From Apostichopus japonicus (lineage: Eukaryota; Echinodermata; Holothuroidea; Aspidochirotida; Stichopodidae): 64,000 nucleotides of DNA. Made by a program: the position numbers and the translations under genes. Location: contig NC_092581.1 in NCBI RefSeq assembly GCF_037975245.1, positions 10,361,303-10,425,302 of the forward strand. The letters are read 5' to 3'. Of this stretch, positions 47,131 to 58,600 are shown in pieces. Below the pieces are notes generated by a model. That model worked only from the letters and a program-made list of their open reading frames with translations, searched no databases and was not told the DNA's origin. Position 1 is the first letter of the stretch. Every line of letters begins with the position of its first letter.

Positions 47131-49367
47131 CAATATAGCAATATAAGAATTTGTTAAAATGGATTTTTAATAATGTATTTTATGATGCTGTGAAGGAAGA
47201 AAATTCATTAACACATTTTAATTTGTACGCATGTCATATACCTGTCCAGAAACTAAAAAGAAAAATTCAAACTCATAGAATGCCCCGTATCTGGCTCCAA
47301 GCAATAACATATAAATCTAGTTCTCATTGTATCTACAGAAGTTGTTTGTCCAATTTTAATCGAAAGCCTTTCCTTTCATTGAAAATTTTGATCTTTAGTA
47401 AAAACATTCTTCTGTCTGCAGATTTTATTGATGACAGTACTTCCTTCTCTTGTGGAGAAATTCCATTAGCTCTTGTTAATCTACGAAAATCCAAAACAAC
47501 ATTTCAATCATATGTCAAAGTTTCACTGAAGTACATTCCAGGTGAATATTTTTTAAAAGCATCACATTTCGATATTGACATAGTTGCAAGTGTCTTGCAA
47601 AAGGTACAAATAAACACATCATAATCAAGGTTAAAATGTGATGGTGTGTTAACACCTCAAGACTTTGCTTAACAATCCTATCTACGATTCATTCCAGCCT
47701 GCCAGATTTACAGTACATTTGGTTTTCAAAGACTACACATAAAGTCATTTCAATTTTGATAACATTCTATGATGGTGGAAGTAGCAAAGTAAAACAAACG
47801 GTTTGGCAGTGGACTTGGCGGGGAGTGGAAAGTCTTTCTTACTTTACTTTGTTAGCCGTTCCCTGAGATCGTTTACATTTCTTGAAAATAAACAGCAAAT
47901 TTTCATCATCTTTGTTCGTGTTGAAACTTACAGTAAATCCATTTAATGTATAGTGTGTGGTGATCAGACTTAGGGGATATTACAAGGAAGACTTTAGAAA
48001 ACTAACTTCAGGTCAAAGGGATTTAAAATATATCTCACAGTCTATATTTACTGTATATTAAGGACAACTGGGATGTTTGCAATATATGCTTGTGGGAGCT
48101 CCTTATTTCCATATAGGCCATTTCTCGCTGCATCCCATGGTCAGCATGAACCAGCAGCTCAAAGTTATTATGATATCCTGTGTCGACCTTGAAGTTGCAG
48201 CCCTGTACTTATTGCAATAAAGTGGAGCATCTCTGCTGTGGTGTTCTCATTCTGCATTCCTCAAATCGTGCCAAATTTAAGCCATTTTTCTGACAAGAGA
48301 ATGAACATAAATAGGTCCAGATAATTGTTTCATAAATTGCAAGTGGAAGTTTTGACAGTGCAGTTCCCTATTTGATGTCAATACTTAGTGTACATGTTGT
48401 CAAATATTCATGTCAGTTTAGTTAATTTAGCTATCACTTGTTTCATGGAAACCGCATATGCAACAATTGAGATAAATGCCACACTACTAAGTTTGAATAT
48501 TGATCTATTATTTGGTATGTAAGTTGTACCCAGGAATTTAGCATGCAATCACTTCAAAAGAACGTATCATTTGGGGTTTAAGCTCAGGAATACTGGTGTA
48601 CACAGACTTTGGCATTATGACTGAGTTCATTTTTAATGTTTGGTTTCAATGATGTTGAAACGTTGCACTCATGATGGCATATGTGTGCGTGTGCGTTGGT
48701 GGGAGTACTGTGTTTGTGATCCTAGCTTGTAAACACAGTTTCTCATGACAGTATGCTTTATTGGACAGATTCCATAGTTGGTATGTACATAGATGCATCA
48801 CAAGTACAAGAAGCCTATTGTTTTTGGTGAAGGTCAAAGGTAATTTAGGTAAAAATGGTCAAATTGTGAAAACTCAAATCAAAGCATGGATAGATCTATT
48901 ATTTGGTATGTCTAGGCCCGTGGTTGGGTCAACAGGGCAAACTTGTGAAAACCTTATTTAACCATACATCTCAAGCCAGGGTAGCTTGCAGAGATATATA
49001 ATGTTTAGTGTCATGTTATACAGCTACAGAAGGCTTTCAGTGGTCTTTTTAGATCCCCAACTGTCACTTTGAAAATGTTGTTTGTTACAGTTCTCAATAG
49101 TTTTTTGCTGTATTATTAAGATAAAATAAGTTGTACATGTATGCAGCCTACACATATACAGTAGCCTATATGTCAGATTGACAAATTAAATAAAAAAATA
49201 AAACTTATTACATAATGGAAACCATGTGTAGTGCATTTTGCATAATGGTTATCTATTTATACACCCAACTAGCTAGTATTGGATCATAGCAACATGTTAC
49301 CACATGTACGCATTAAAGTATTTTGCCACACAGTACAGTGCTTACATCATACAAGGAAGTTGTTATT
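47131..49367. other. Spacer with a 157-codon open frame of unknown nature
   Basis: The frame 47151-47624 on the plus strand encodes a Lys/Ser/Ile-rich sequence without recognisable motif. It has no splice or homology support and may be chance in AT-rich DNA. Nothing else is seen. Confidence 0.35.
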
Positions 49368-49432
49368 GTTCCATAACAACTCTGATCATACTAGCCTGTT
49401 TGTGCAGGGAGTTGTTATGGAACAACTCCCTG
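49368..49432. repeat. Overlapping perfect inverted repeats (two mutually exclusive hairpins)
   Basis: The sequence gttccataacaactc at 49368-49382 pairs with gagttgttatggaac at 49409-49423. The second copy also lies in a tighter perfect hairpin cagggagttgtt-atgg-aacaactccctg (49405-49432). Confidence 0.85.
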
Positions 49433-51891
49433 GTTTGTGCTATGGACATGAGAACTATCTAGTGCCTGTTGAACATTAGTCTTGTGCATTTTCATGTTAC
49501 TTACTAACACCAAATTACTGCAAACAGATGGTCATTTTTAAAATTATGAAAACTGAATACAATCAAGAGCTTTTACTTGGACATGATACCCAATAAATGA
49601 AATGAAAAATGAAACTAGTTTTGTTGCACATATGTATGCTGGTTTTTATCATAAATTATTTTTATAGGAGCCATAAATTTGTTTTTTATGAAATAGGTCT
49701 GGATTCCCTTGACATTAAAACCTGATTGAAAGTTAACTTCTGTGATTGCACTAATATGTGAGACCATTGATTAACCTAATTAATAGCTTTTAAAGATAAA
49801 GAAACTGATAACATTAGAACAATTTCATAACTCATTAGTGTGAGCAAGTGTGATGATGCAAGGTTTAATGAGGTACTGTTTAGTTCCTTAAAATGCGTAG
49901 CTGGTGGTTTTTTCAACATCCTTTAATCCGTTCAAATAATGTTACATTGAATCTTTACACTTGTACCTTTCCATTGATATATCACAGACTGTGTTTTTTG
50001 TTATGGGAATCGGTAAAACTGGCTCAAACCTAGCAATTTTTGACACGGAATTTGCTCTTTTCGCAAAAACTCCTAGGTGTTCAAGTGACTGTAGGTCACC
50101 ATGTGACGGCATTGTGGGACTTTGAGGAAAACTTTCGATCAAGCTATTACTTCAGCACTATTAACACTACCCCCATCATAATGTTAATATCAAAATGCCT
50201 AAATTAATGAGCCATGATTGCCTTGTTATTCTAATATGCATACGGTACTCAATTGTTTACCTTCAGCCGTGATTCACCCCATAGGTGCAGGAAAATTGTT
50301 GTACACAACTACACTGAGGCCCTGTGTGACTTAGTTCTCTGAGGCAGAACCGATGATACACCACTACTACGCACAGGGCTAAGTGATACACACTAACACG
50401 TACAGAGGATATATATTGTGGGCATTAATATTGTACCGAGACGGCAAATCTTTTCACATTTTTTAACTTTTGTAACTCGTTTATGGAATATGGAATCTAT
50501 CAGGCCCTTTCTTTTACTGTAGTGGTCCGTTTGCTTGTGTATCTGTTTTTGTAGAGTTGTGACTTTCTGAAGGCCTTATTTTATGGCAGAGAGATTGAGA
50601 CATAACCAAAGCTTTATATTTCGTGAAATGGTTTAAAATTGCATCGCACGAATGCAAGTTCTTTCATACCCCTAAATTGACACATCTGTCGATAAGCTTA
50701 CTGTATTGAAGGCCTATGTAAACATCCATTATCTTTGGATGCTGTTTGCTATGCTCTGAGCCTCTAACCTCAGAAAGGTCAGCGGTATTATATTGAGGTA
50801 AGTTTTGTTATCTTTAGGAAGTAAGATTTCCAAATGCCCAAAAACATGCAAAAACACAATTTAATCAGCGTATACCTGAATGGATTCAAACTCATGAAAT
50901 ATGTAACCTTTAATTTAAAAGATCTGGAAGATCACCAGGTTGCAAAATTTGTAGATTGGCCAGTCTGTTACAAGTATATACTTTAATTGATTTATCACAT
51001 TTTATTTAACTAGTATCAACACAAGCAGTAGCAGGTAGCTGTGATTTACCAAAGCCTGTAATACTAATAGGCATACTTTAGGACTATCGTTAGGCCTAGT
51101 CTACTCTAACTTAACTTAAGTCTAACCATGATCTAACTTTATTTATGTTCAGCATGAAGGTATTTACTCTAAATGTTATTAATATATCCGGAACTGTTTT
51201 AAGGAATTTACTTACAATGCGAATACTCCACCTAATTTCCAAACGCCAACTTCAAATGGGCAACGTTGATGGTAACCCGCTGCACTTTCCTTTGTAGAAT
51301 ACCTGGCTAGGCCCACATGCATTAGTAACGTTAAATGTAGGCTATTGTGATAGTAACGATACCATCCGATCGAGTGTCCTGTCACCTAACACAGAAAGAA
51401 CCGCTTACGTATGGGGGCGTTATTTCGTTACGTTTAAATTTGCCAGTTAAAGTAGAAACTCCTATTTTCTTAAATAATCTTAATTAATGGAAGGAATAGT
51501 AAAAACGTGAAGATTTCAGTGTAATTAGAGGACCTTAAAGTTTCGGAACTATATATAGCCGCATTTGGTCAAAATCGAAGTGTAAAGTTGGGATCAACAT
51601 AATTATATACCACGTATATCTACTACGTAATTCTGTTATATACCCTTCGGAATTATCTCCACTTTTGAGGGGAAATTCTACCCTTTTAATGAACGATTTT
51701 TTTTCTAGTAACTTCGGAATTGAACAGTTAATGATGTTTTCTCTTAACTCGGAATGATCATTCCTCAAAGGAAGTGAAGTTTATTGAACAAGAAGACCCT
51801 AGACTTAGATTACCTTGTGTCAGGTAGACCTATCACCGAGGTAAACCTAAGTCCCAGCTATCATTCGCTGAAGTTAACCCAAATACCAATG

Positions 51892-51892
<1 letters not shown>
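49433..51892. other. Spacer, right part, unrecognised
   Basis: No gene, transposon end or structured repeat was recognised. Confidence 0.4.

Positions 51893-51980
<88 letters not shown>
51893..51980. repeat. (TA)n microsatellite at left edge of duplication unit B
   Basis: A perfect TA run of about 88 bases, then gcgtatatat and the first base of homology with copy A. Confidence 0.9.
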
Positions 51981-51983
<3 letters not shown>

Positions 51984-52006
51984 TATATATTTTTATATGT
52001 ATATAT

Positions 52007-52545
52007 GGGATTGAGGTTGCTTGGGAAGAGGTGCTCGTGGATAACGTCATTTCTGAATCAGTTTGCGGTGTTAATCATAATGCTAAATTTTCATCTAACA
52101 TTTATTAGATTATTAATGCTTACAATTGAAGCCGCAACACTTGCTTGGATCACACATTTCTTACCATAGCAGTTTTGTTGGTCTTTCAATAGGTTTATTT
52201 ATGTATACAACCGTATATATCTATTCTCACCTTTTATCATTCTTCCACGTCATGCACGAATGAAGAAAATAAACTGCTATTATAGTACAAACTATAAATC
52301 TTTTCACGGCATATACAAGACAATTGATCGATTCCGCCGTGCAATAGGGAATGCAGGTTCAAAGTTTATAGAATAATACAATATTCTCTAGTCGCACCTT
52401 AATTGTTGACGAAAGCAGCCTTTTTAACACTTCACACGCAAAGGGGAAGCGAACTTTACACCATACGTATATTCATAACTAAACAGAGAACCAGCCTAGG
52501 ACACATACTCGTGTCACGTTAAGGCATAATATTTAGTACGCCAAC
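52007..52545 (+). promoter_or_regulatory. Conserved upstream region of SRCR copy B
   Basis: About 540 bases before the start codon are retained at high similarity in both copies, so this block contains whatever promoter was duplicated. A TATA-like accgtatatatc lies near 52209. No start site can be assigned from sequence alone. Confidence 0.3.
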
Positions 52546-52621
52546 ATGGATATCATGAGAAGTGTATCGTTTATATTATGTGGAATACTTATATTGAGTG
52601 GTGATGTCGTATCCGGACAAG
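52546..52621 (+). CDS. Copy B exon 1, signal peptide
   Basis: It encodes [20 protein letters not shown] then VVSGQ, hydrophobic core then small residues, and ends in phase 1 at caag|gtgac. Codon 25 is CAA (52618-52620), intact here. Confidence 0.85.
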
Positions 52622-55600
52622 GTGACAAATACTTCCTTAATTTTTAAATGATTATTCTTTGCATTCTAGCGTGCTTGGAAAAGTTTCACCACATTAATAT
52701 GAAAAGTAATAGCTATAAGGGAAATCGCAGCCTTGTATAATCATATATCACTTCCCACCTGTTTCTCGATCAATACCTTCTGCTTACTAAGTGTATGATG
52801 TAGCCTGTTCTCAAAAGCAGGTAGAATATCAAAGAGCTTAGGTTAATCTAGTGCTTTCGTTATAATAGTGGAATCCTCCTTGTCTGGCCGTTAAGGCTTG
52901 GAACATATTCTGGTGTGTCTCAGTGTTGCACGATCCAAAGACTCGATACTGTGTATAATTTGTTGGCTTCAGTAAGAAACCTGTTATGCTCACAATGTAT
53001 CTGATCTTCCAGTTATCTTTATGAAGTGAGAGGTGCTTGGGTACATCGATATATATTATATCAGCAAGTCATTTCACCAATAGTATGAAGCGTTCTATGC
53101 AACATATAATTACAATTGTTTTTTTTGAGTAACCAAGAATAGGTGTATTCTCATACGTATCTCAGATGTTGGACAAGTTCGCCTTCGTGATGGTGGTTAC
53201 TACTACGGGAGAGTGGAAATCTACTATAATGGACAATGGGGAACAGTCTGTGACAACAGTTGGGAATTAAATGACGCCAAAGTTGTTTGTCGTCAACTAG
53301 GCTTTCCATCAGCCGTCGCTGCTCGTACCTCAGCTTACTATGGACAGGGAACAGGACCCATTTTGCTCGATGAAGTTGAATGCGTAGGTTACGAGACACG
53401 ACTGGAGTACTGCACCAATGAAGGATGGTATATTCAAGATTGTGGGCATTGGGAGGATGCTGGTGTAGAATGTTTAACCGGTAAACTATTTATACATATA
53501 AAATGCTGATGTACTGTTAAGGTTTACCGACAAAATGATATTAGACAGTTTGCCTATTAGGAGAGTATGCGGTATAGCAAAGAGTGTAACGTCACCATTT
53601 AATACCAAATATAACAGAAAAGTTGGTTGATGCGGTATTTTGTGGGAGTTTGGTGCGTTTCCTGCATGGCAAAGTAAGCCCAGTTATAACAGAAATGCAA
53701 GTCAAATAACTTAAATAGCGTAGTTTATTTTATTTTATTTGGAATGGTTGGGTGGGGTTCACCCTCGTCCAAGAAAAAGGAACATTCTTATCTAAATCAT
53801 GACGCTGTTTCACGGTTTCAGTAGGACATGTCAGTTGTATGTTAAATGTTTCTACATAAACGCATAGCCAAATTTTCTTATTCACTTACTGCTTTCTGTG
53901 ACTAGCTAATAACCGACATGTAATACAGTGGGGATAAGATAATGTATGCTGTCGATAATTTGTGCAAGAGTTGTTCTAAACTTGCATCCCACCTCACAAA
54001 CCTTGTGGCACTGAACTGAACTGTGGGGTGAACTGAAGGGTGGGGTGGGGTTAACTCTCATCCCAGAATAAAGGAACATTCTTACCTAATTCATGACGCT
54101 GTTTCGCGGTTTCAGTAGGACATGTCGGTTGTATGTGTAATGTTCTACATAAAAGTCGATAATTTGTGCAAGAATTGTTCTAAACTTGCGGCCCACCTCA
54201 CAGACCTTGTGGCACTGACCTGGACTGAACTTGGTGGATTAGTGAGCATAAATGGGCACAATGAGGTAACACATTTAAATAGGGTGTATACATGGTGTAT
54301 GGATTGTATGATGTCAGTCTCTGAAAAGTTATACCTTATTAATAAATGTTACATACACAATGTCGGGTGAAAACGTCTCCTAAACTGTCAGCCTGATAGT
54401 TGTGAAATTTAGTATATACGTACCTTACTACTGCCTTACTCCCTATCAATAATTATGATGTATTCAGGAAGTCCCTTAGTTAGTTATATAAGTGTTTATT
54501 TGTAAACAACACTTGACACATGCAGGCACCGCTTTGCCGGCTGTACAATATGTTAGTATTTGAAACAAACTATTCAAATTATATATTTCAGTTTTTAAGT
54601 ATGAAGTATTAAATGCACCCTCCCCTCCCAGTGTTAATCGGGGAAGTGTAGGGGGCAGAATATCTGACACTTCATCGTAGGCTTTTGCAATGAGAATTTC
54701 TAACTTCACTGATCTTCGTTTTCATAGATGCTTTTTACTTTTCCCTCGGCAGATATTTACATGACATCTCCATTTCCCCGGGGGATCAACGGTGATGTCA
54801 GACTGACGGGAGGATCAAAACCAAATGAGGGACGTGTGGAGATATATTATTATGGAACATGGTACACAGTCTGCGATGATAACTGGGATAGCGCGGACGC
54901 CACGGTAGTTTGTCGACAACTTGGATACTTAGACACTGCCCAGGCAGTTGATCATGCTTACTTTGGTTCTGGGTATCTTGATATTCTTCTCGATGACGTA
55001 GAGTGCTATGGATGGGAATCGACATTATTATACTGTTCTAATGCAGGTTTGTTTCAACACGACTGTGGGTATTCAGAAGTTGCTGGAGTAATTTGTGGAA
55101 ATGAAGGCAAGTGAATATTGTAAAATAGCTATATGTAAACTGTGATGAAATGATGTACGTAATTTCATAATAAATTTCAAACCACAGAACATGACGTGTG
55201 AACGGAATGCTATCTTTCAGCTTGCATTATACTTACGTATGGACAACTGGAATTGGTACGTGTAATGAACTTCATTACAACATATAACCAGACTGGAACA
55301 GTAATTAGAGGTTGACAGCATGTTTTCAAGCCCACGCATTCACACCGTTACAATCGGTTACCAACGTCAAATACTTCTATGTTTTGTCCTTGACAACATA
55401 CAGCAGAGCAGTATAGCATCGCTTAGTAATTGGCAAACTTGAAGCCTCCAGATGCAATATCAAGTAAAATCTATCTGGAAACTGTACGCTACCTAAATAA
55501 TACAATCGTGAAAGTTAAACACAGGAAGATAGACAATACATAACCACGAATAGTCTATGAAAGAAGTAACCGTTTGAATTGCACCATGATTGCCCAAGCC

Positions 55601-58600
55601 TCTCACCCTACGTGTACACCCTCTTAGTTTTACATTCATACATCATTGTATTACTACACTTGACACGGTAACACAATATAACGTGAACATTAGATTTGTT
55701 AGAAACTGAACAAACTAGACTGAAATGGTTTGGTTTTCATTTAAGTGAAAGTTAACACAAATTGTTAGAAGAATAACTTTCTAGTTCATAAATGATACTG
55801 TCAGGAAGATCGATCTTTATAAAGTATTAGTTATGTTTACATTTACATTTTGATCAATGTTGTGATAATAACCCATCATGTATCAATAGGTATTGAAGGG
55901 GATGTCCGCCTGAGAGATGGTGATTCTATTAATTCTGGAAGAGTGGAAGTTTATCACCTAGGAGAATGGGGAACAATTTGTGATGAATATTGGTCCAATG
56001 AAGATGCCGCCGTCATATGTCGCCAGCTGGGATATAGTGGTGGAGATACCTTTTACAGCGGAGCACTGTTTGGTCAAGGATCTGGGCCAATACTGGGTGA
56101 TATTAGTTGCGACGGAACAGAATGGTACTGGGAAGATTGTTATTTCAGTAACTGGGCAACTTCCAGCTGTAGCCACAGTGAGGATGCTGCACTCACGTGC
56201 ACTCCTTTTGGTATGTTAACGTAAACTCTACTAATGTAAAGGATAATTCTTTTATATTTTATTTTTATAAAACCCTTTAGTCTTGCCTTTCATTTTTGCT
56301 TCCCTGTATCACTGACTATAAGACGAACAATACACATACACCCAATACATCAGTGTCCAGTAGTGTAGTGAGTTATTCAAGTAACGTTTATGTAAATCAT
56401 CCAATCCAAATTGATGAAACGGCCTACAATAATGAAAACAAGTATGTCTAGAGCATAAGGCAGCTTTTTAGTCTCAAGAAATTGTATGTCAAAGAATCAT
56501 CTGTGAGATAAAGACACATAAAAAGTTTTTGGGACCCGATAAAGCATGGGATGAATATATATTTTCATATTTTCTACACTTCAGGAAGGGTGAATAGTCC
56601 CAAAAATTATAATATTCCGGTTACGTAATTTTCTTTGGAACCCACTTTGGTCAACGCCTTCGTTTATGCGACCAATAAATATTAACATATTCATTAACAG
56701 CTTGGATATTTACATATTTAATGATAGTTTAAAACAAGTTTATAAGTCGTAGTATTTTAAGTTAGGTGTTGCACATATGTTTCATAGGAATACATCGATC
56801 CCGACACGTAGTTTCAAGGTTTTAGTCAGATGTCATAAAGTAAAGATTGAGACATCGTTTTCTCTTTATCAGAAGAATCTCCTGTCGAAGGCAGCTTGAA
56901 ACTTGTAGATGGTTATTCGGTATATTCTGGACGTATTGAAATCTATCACAATGGAGAATGGGGTACAATCTGTGATGATGATTGGGACGAGGACGACGCC
57001 CACGTTGCATGCAGACAACTTGGGTACCCTACTGTTGACAGCTATGGTGGTAGCGCCTACTATGGTGACAGATATGGCGGTAGCGCCAGCTATGGTGAAA
57101 GCTATGGCGAGGGTTCTGGTCCTATTATGTTGGACGACGTTAGATGTGATGGGTCGGAATATATGCTAACTCAATGCGGTCACAATGGTTGGTATCAGCA
57201 TAATTGCGGTCATGGAGAAGACGCATGGGTGACATGTCAAATTCCAGGTTATGAGTCTTTTCAATCTGTATATGGTTTTAAAACTATGGAAGTGTGTTGA
57301 TCGTTGATTTTTCTTGGCTGTCTATGTTCGTCCAGCGTTACGACTAAGCCTATCACACATAGCCTTTGTTTGATTCTTGTACAAAATTAAGATGTATTAG
57401 GTTTAATGATGGGTTTGGTAACAATATTCAGGTTTAAATTTCATTCGTTCGTTATCTGTATTTTGTATACAGTGCGACTTCATTGTGTATAGAATTTTCT
57501 TCATGTTTGTTTTTCTCATAGTTACATATTACCCCCGTCTGGTAGCTGGCAATAATTGGTACGAAGGTAGGGTAGAAGTCTGGGATGGATCTCGGTGGGA
57601 GAGATTATGCACAGAAAACTTTAACGTGAATGAGGCGTCAACAGTTTGTAAACAGATTGGATATTACGATTATGAAGAAATCTACTATGGAGATCAGTTT
57701 GGAATTAGCAACTCTCCACCATCCGACGTAAGCTTCTCCTGTGGGTCTAATGACTACAAGCTCGGAAACTGTTTAATCTTTGACGTTACAGATAGAAGCT
57801 ATTGTGCAAGTGCGGCTATTCGATGTAAAATTAGCAGTAAGTTATATTATTTGTCACGTAAATATGAAACAAACTAGTATTTTTTTACTTTATGAACATA
57901 GGAGTTAACCGAGCTCAGTATGCTAAACATTGCTAATGGTGTAAATTGGCATTTTCCGAAATTGTAGCACTCTATAAGTGATGTGGCCAGGAATGAGGAT
58001 AGAGTTGGCTGGGGTTAGGTGTTTGTGCTAACGGTTTGCACTCACTTTTAGCTTCTCTTAGCCTATAGGAGCTTGGTGTATAAAATTAAACAATGAACAA
58101 AAAAAGATGAAATACATATTCATTGTTGTATGAAAGTGCCGTTTGTTTTCGTAGTACGGCGAGAGAAGAATGATGAAGTATTCATATGATGTGTTTTCTT
58201 AAGTATGAATATTCATATTTCCTGGCTTCACTCTGATCACGACTTGTGAAAGTACGTTATCAGGGATAACGTTACTAAGGCTACAACATGTCATAGCAGC
58301 AGTCGTAGTGAAAGAGTTACAGTCGCGTGAAGTGTATAGTTCACTTTCACTCTAAATATATATATTCCAGCCTTTCTTTCACTCGGAACAGTCGAATTTG
58401 TGATGGTTATCAATCAAAGTCTATTGAAGTTACTGTCATTATCACTGTGTTTCCGGTTTGGATAAAGCTGGGAAAGAGAAGGACGGGGAAGGTAAGGCAA
58501 AGAAGGGGAATGGGAAGGAGAGGACATAACGAGGAAATCGAAAGGGATCAGGGAGTAGGGCAGAAATCGAGATGGGAATGATTTCAGACACATCAAAAGT

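Noticed and set aside
47151-47624. 157-codon open frame
   Set aside because: No recognisable domain, no signals and no homologous copy in the window; chance cannot be excluded.
53151-53399. Minus-strand frame across SRCR1
   Set aside because: Shadow of the SRCR exon; no independent signals.
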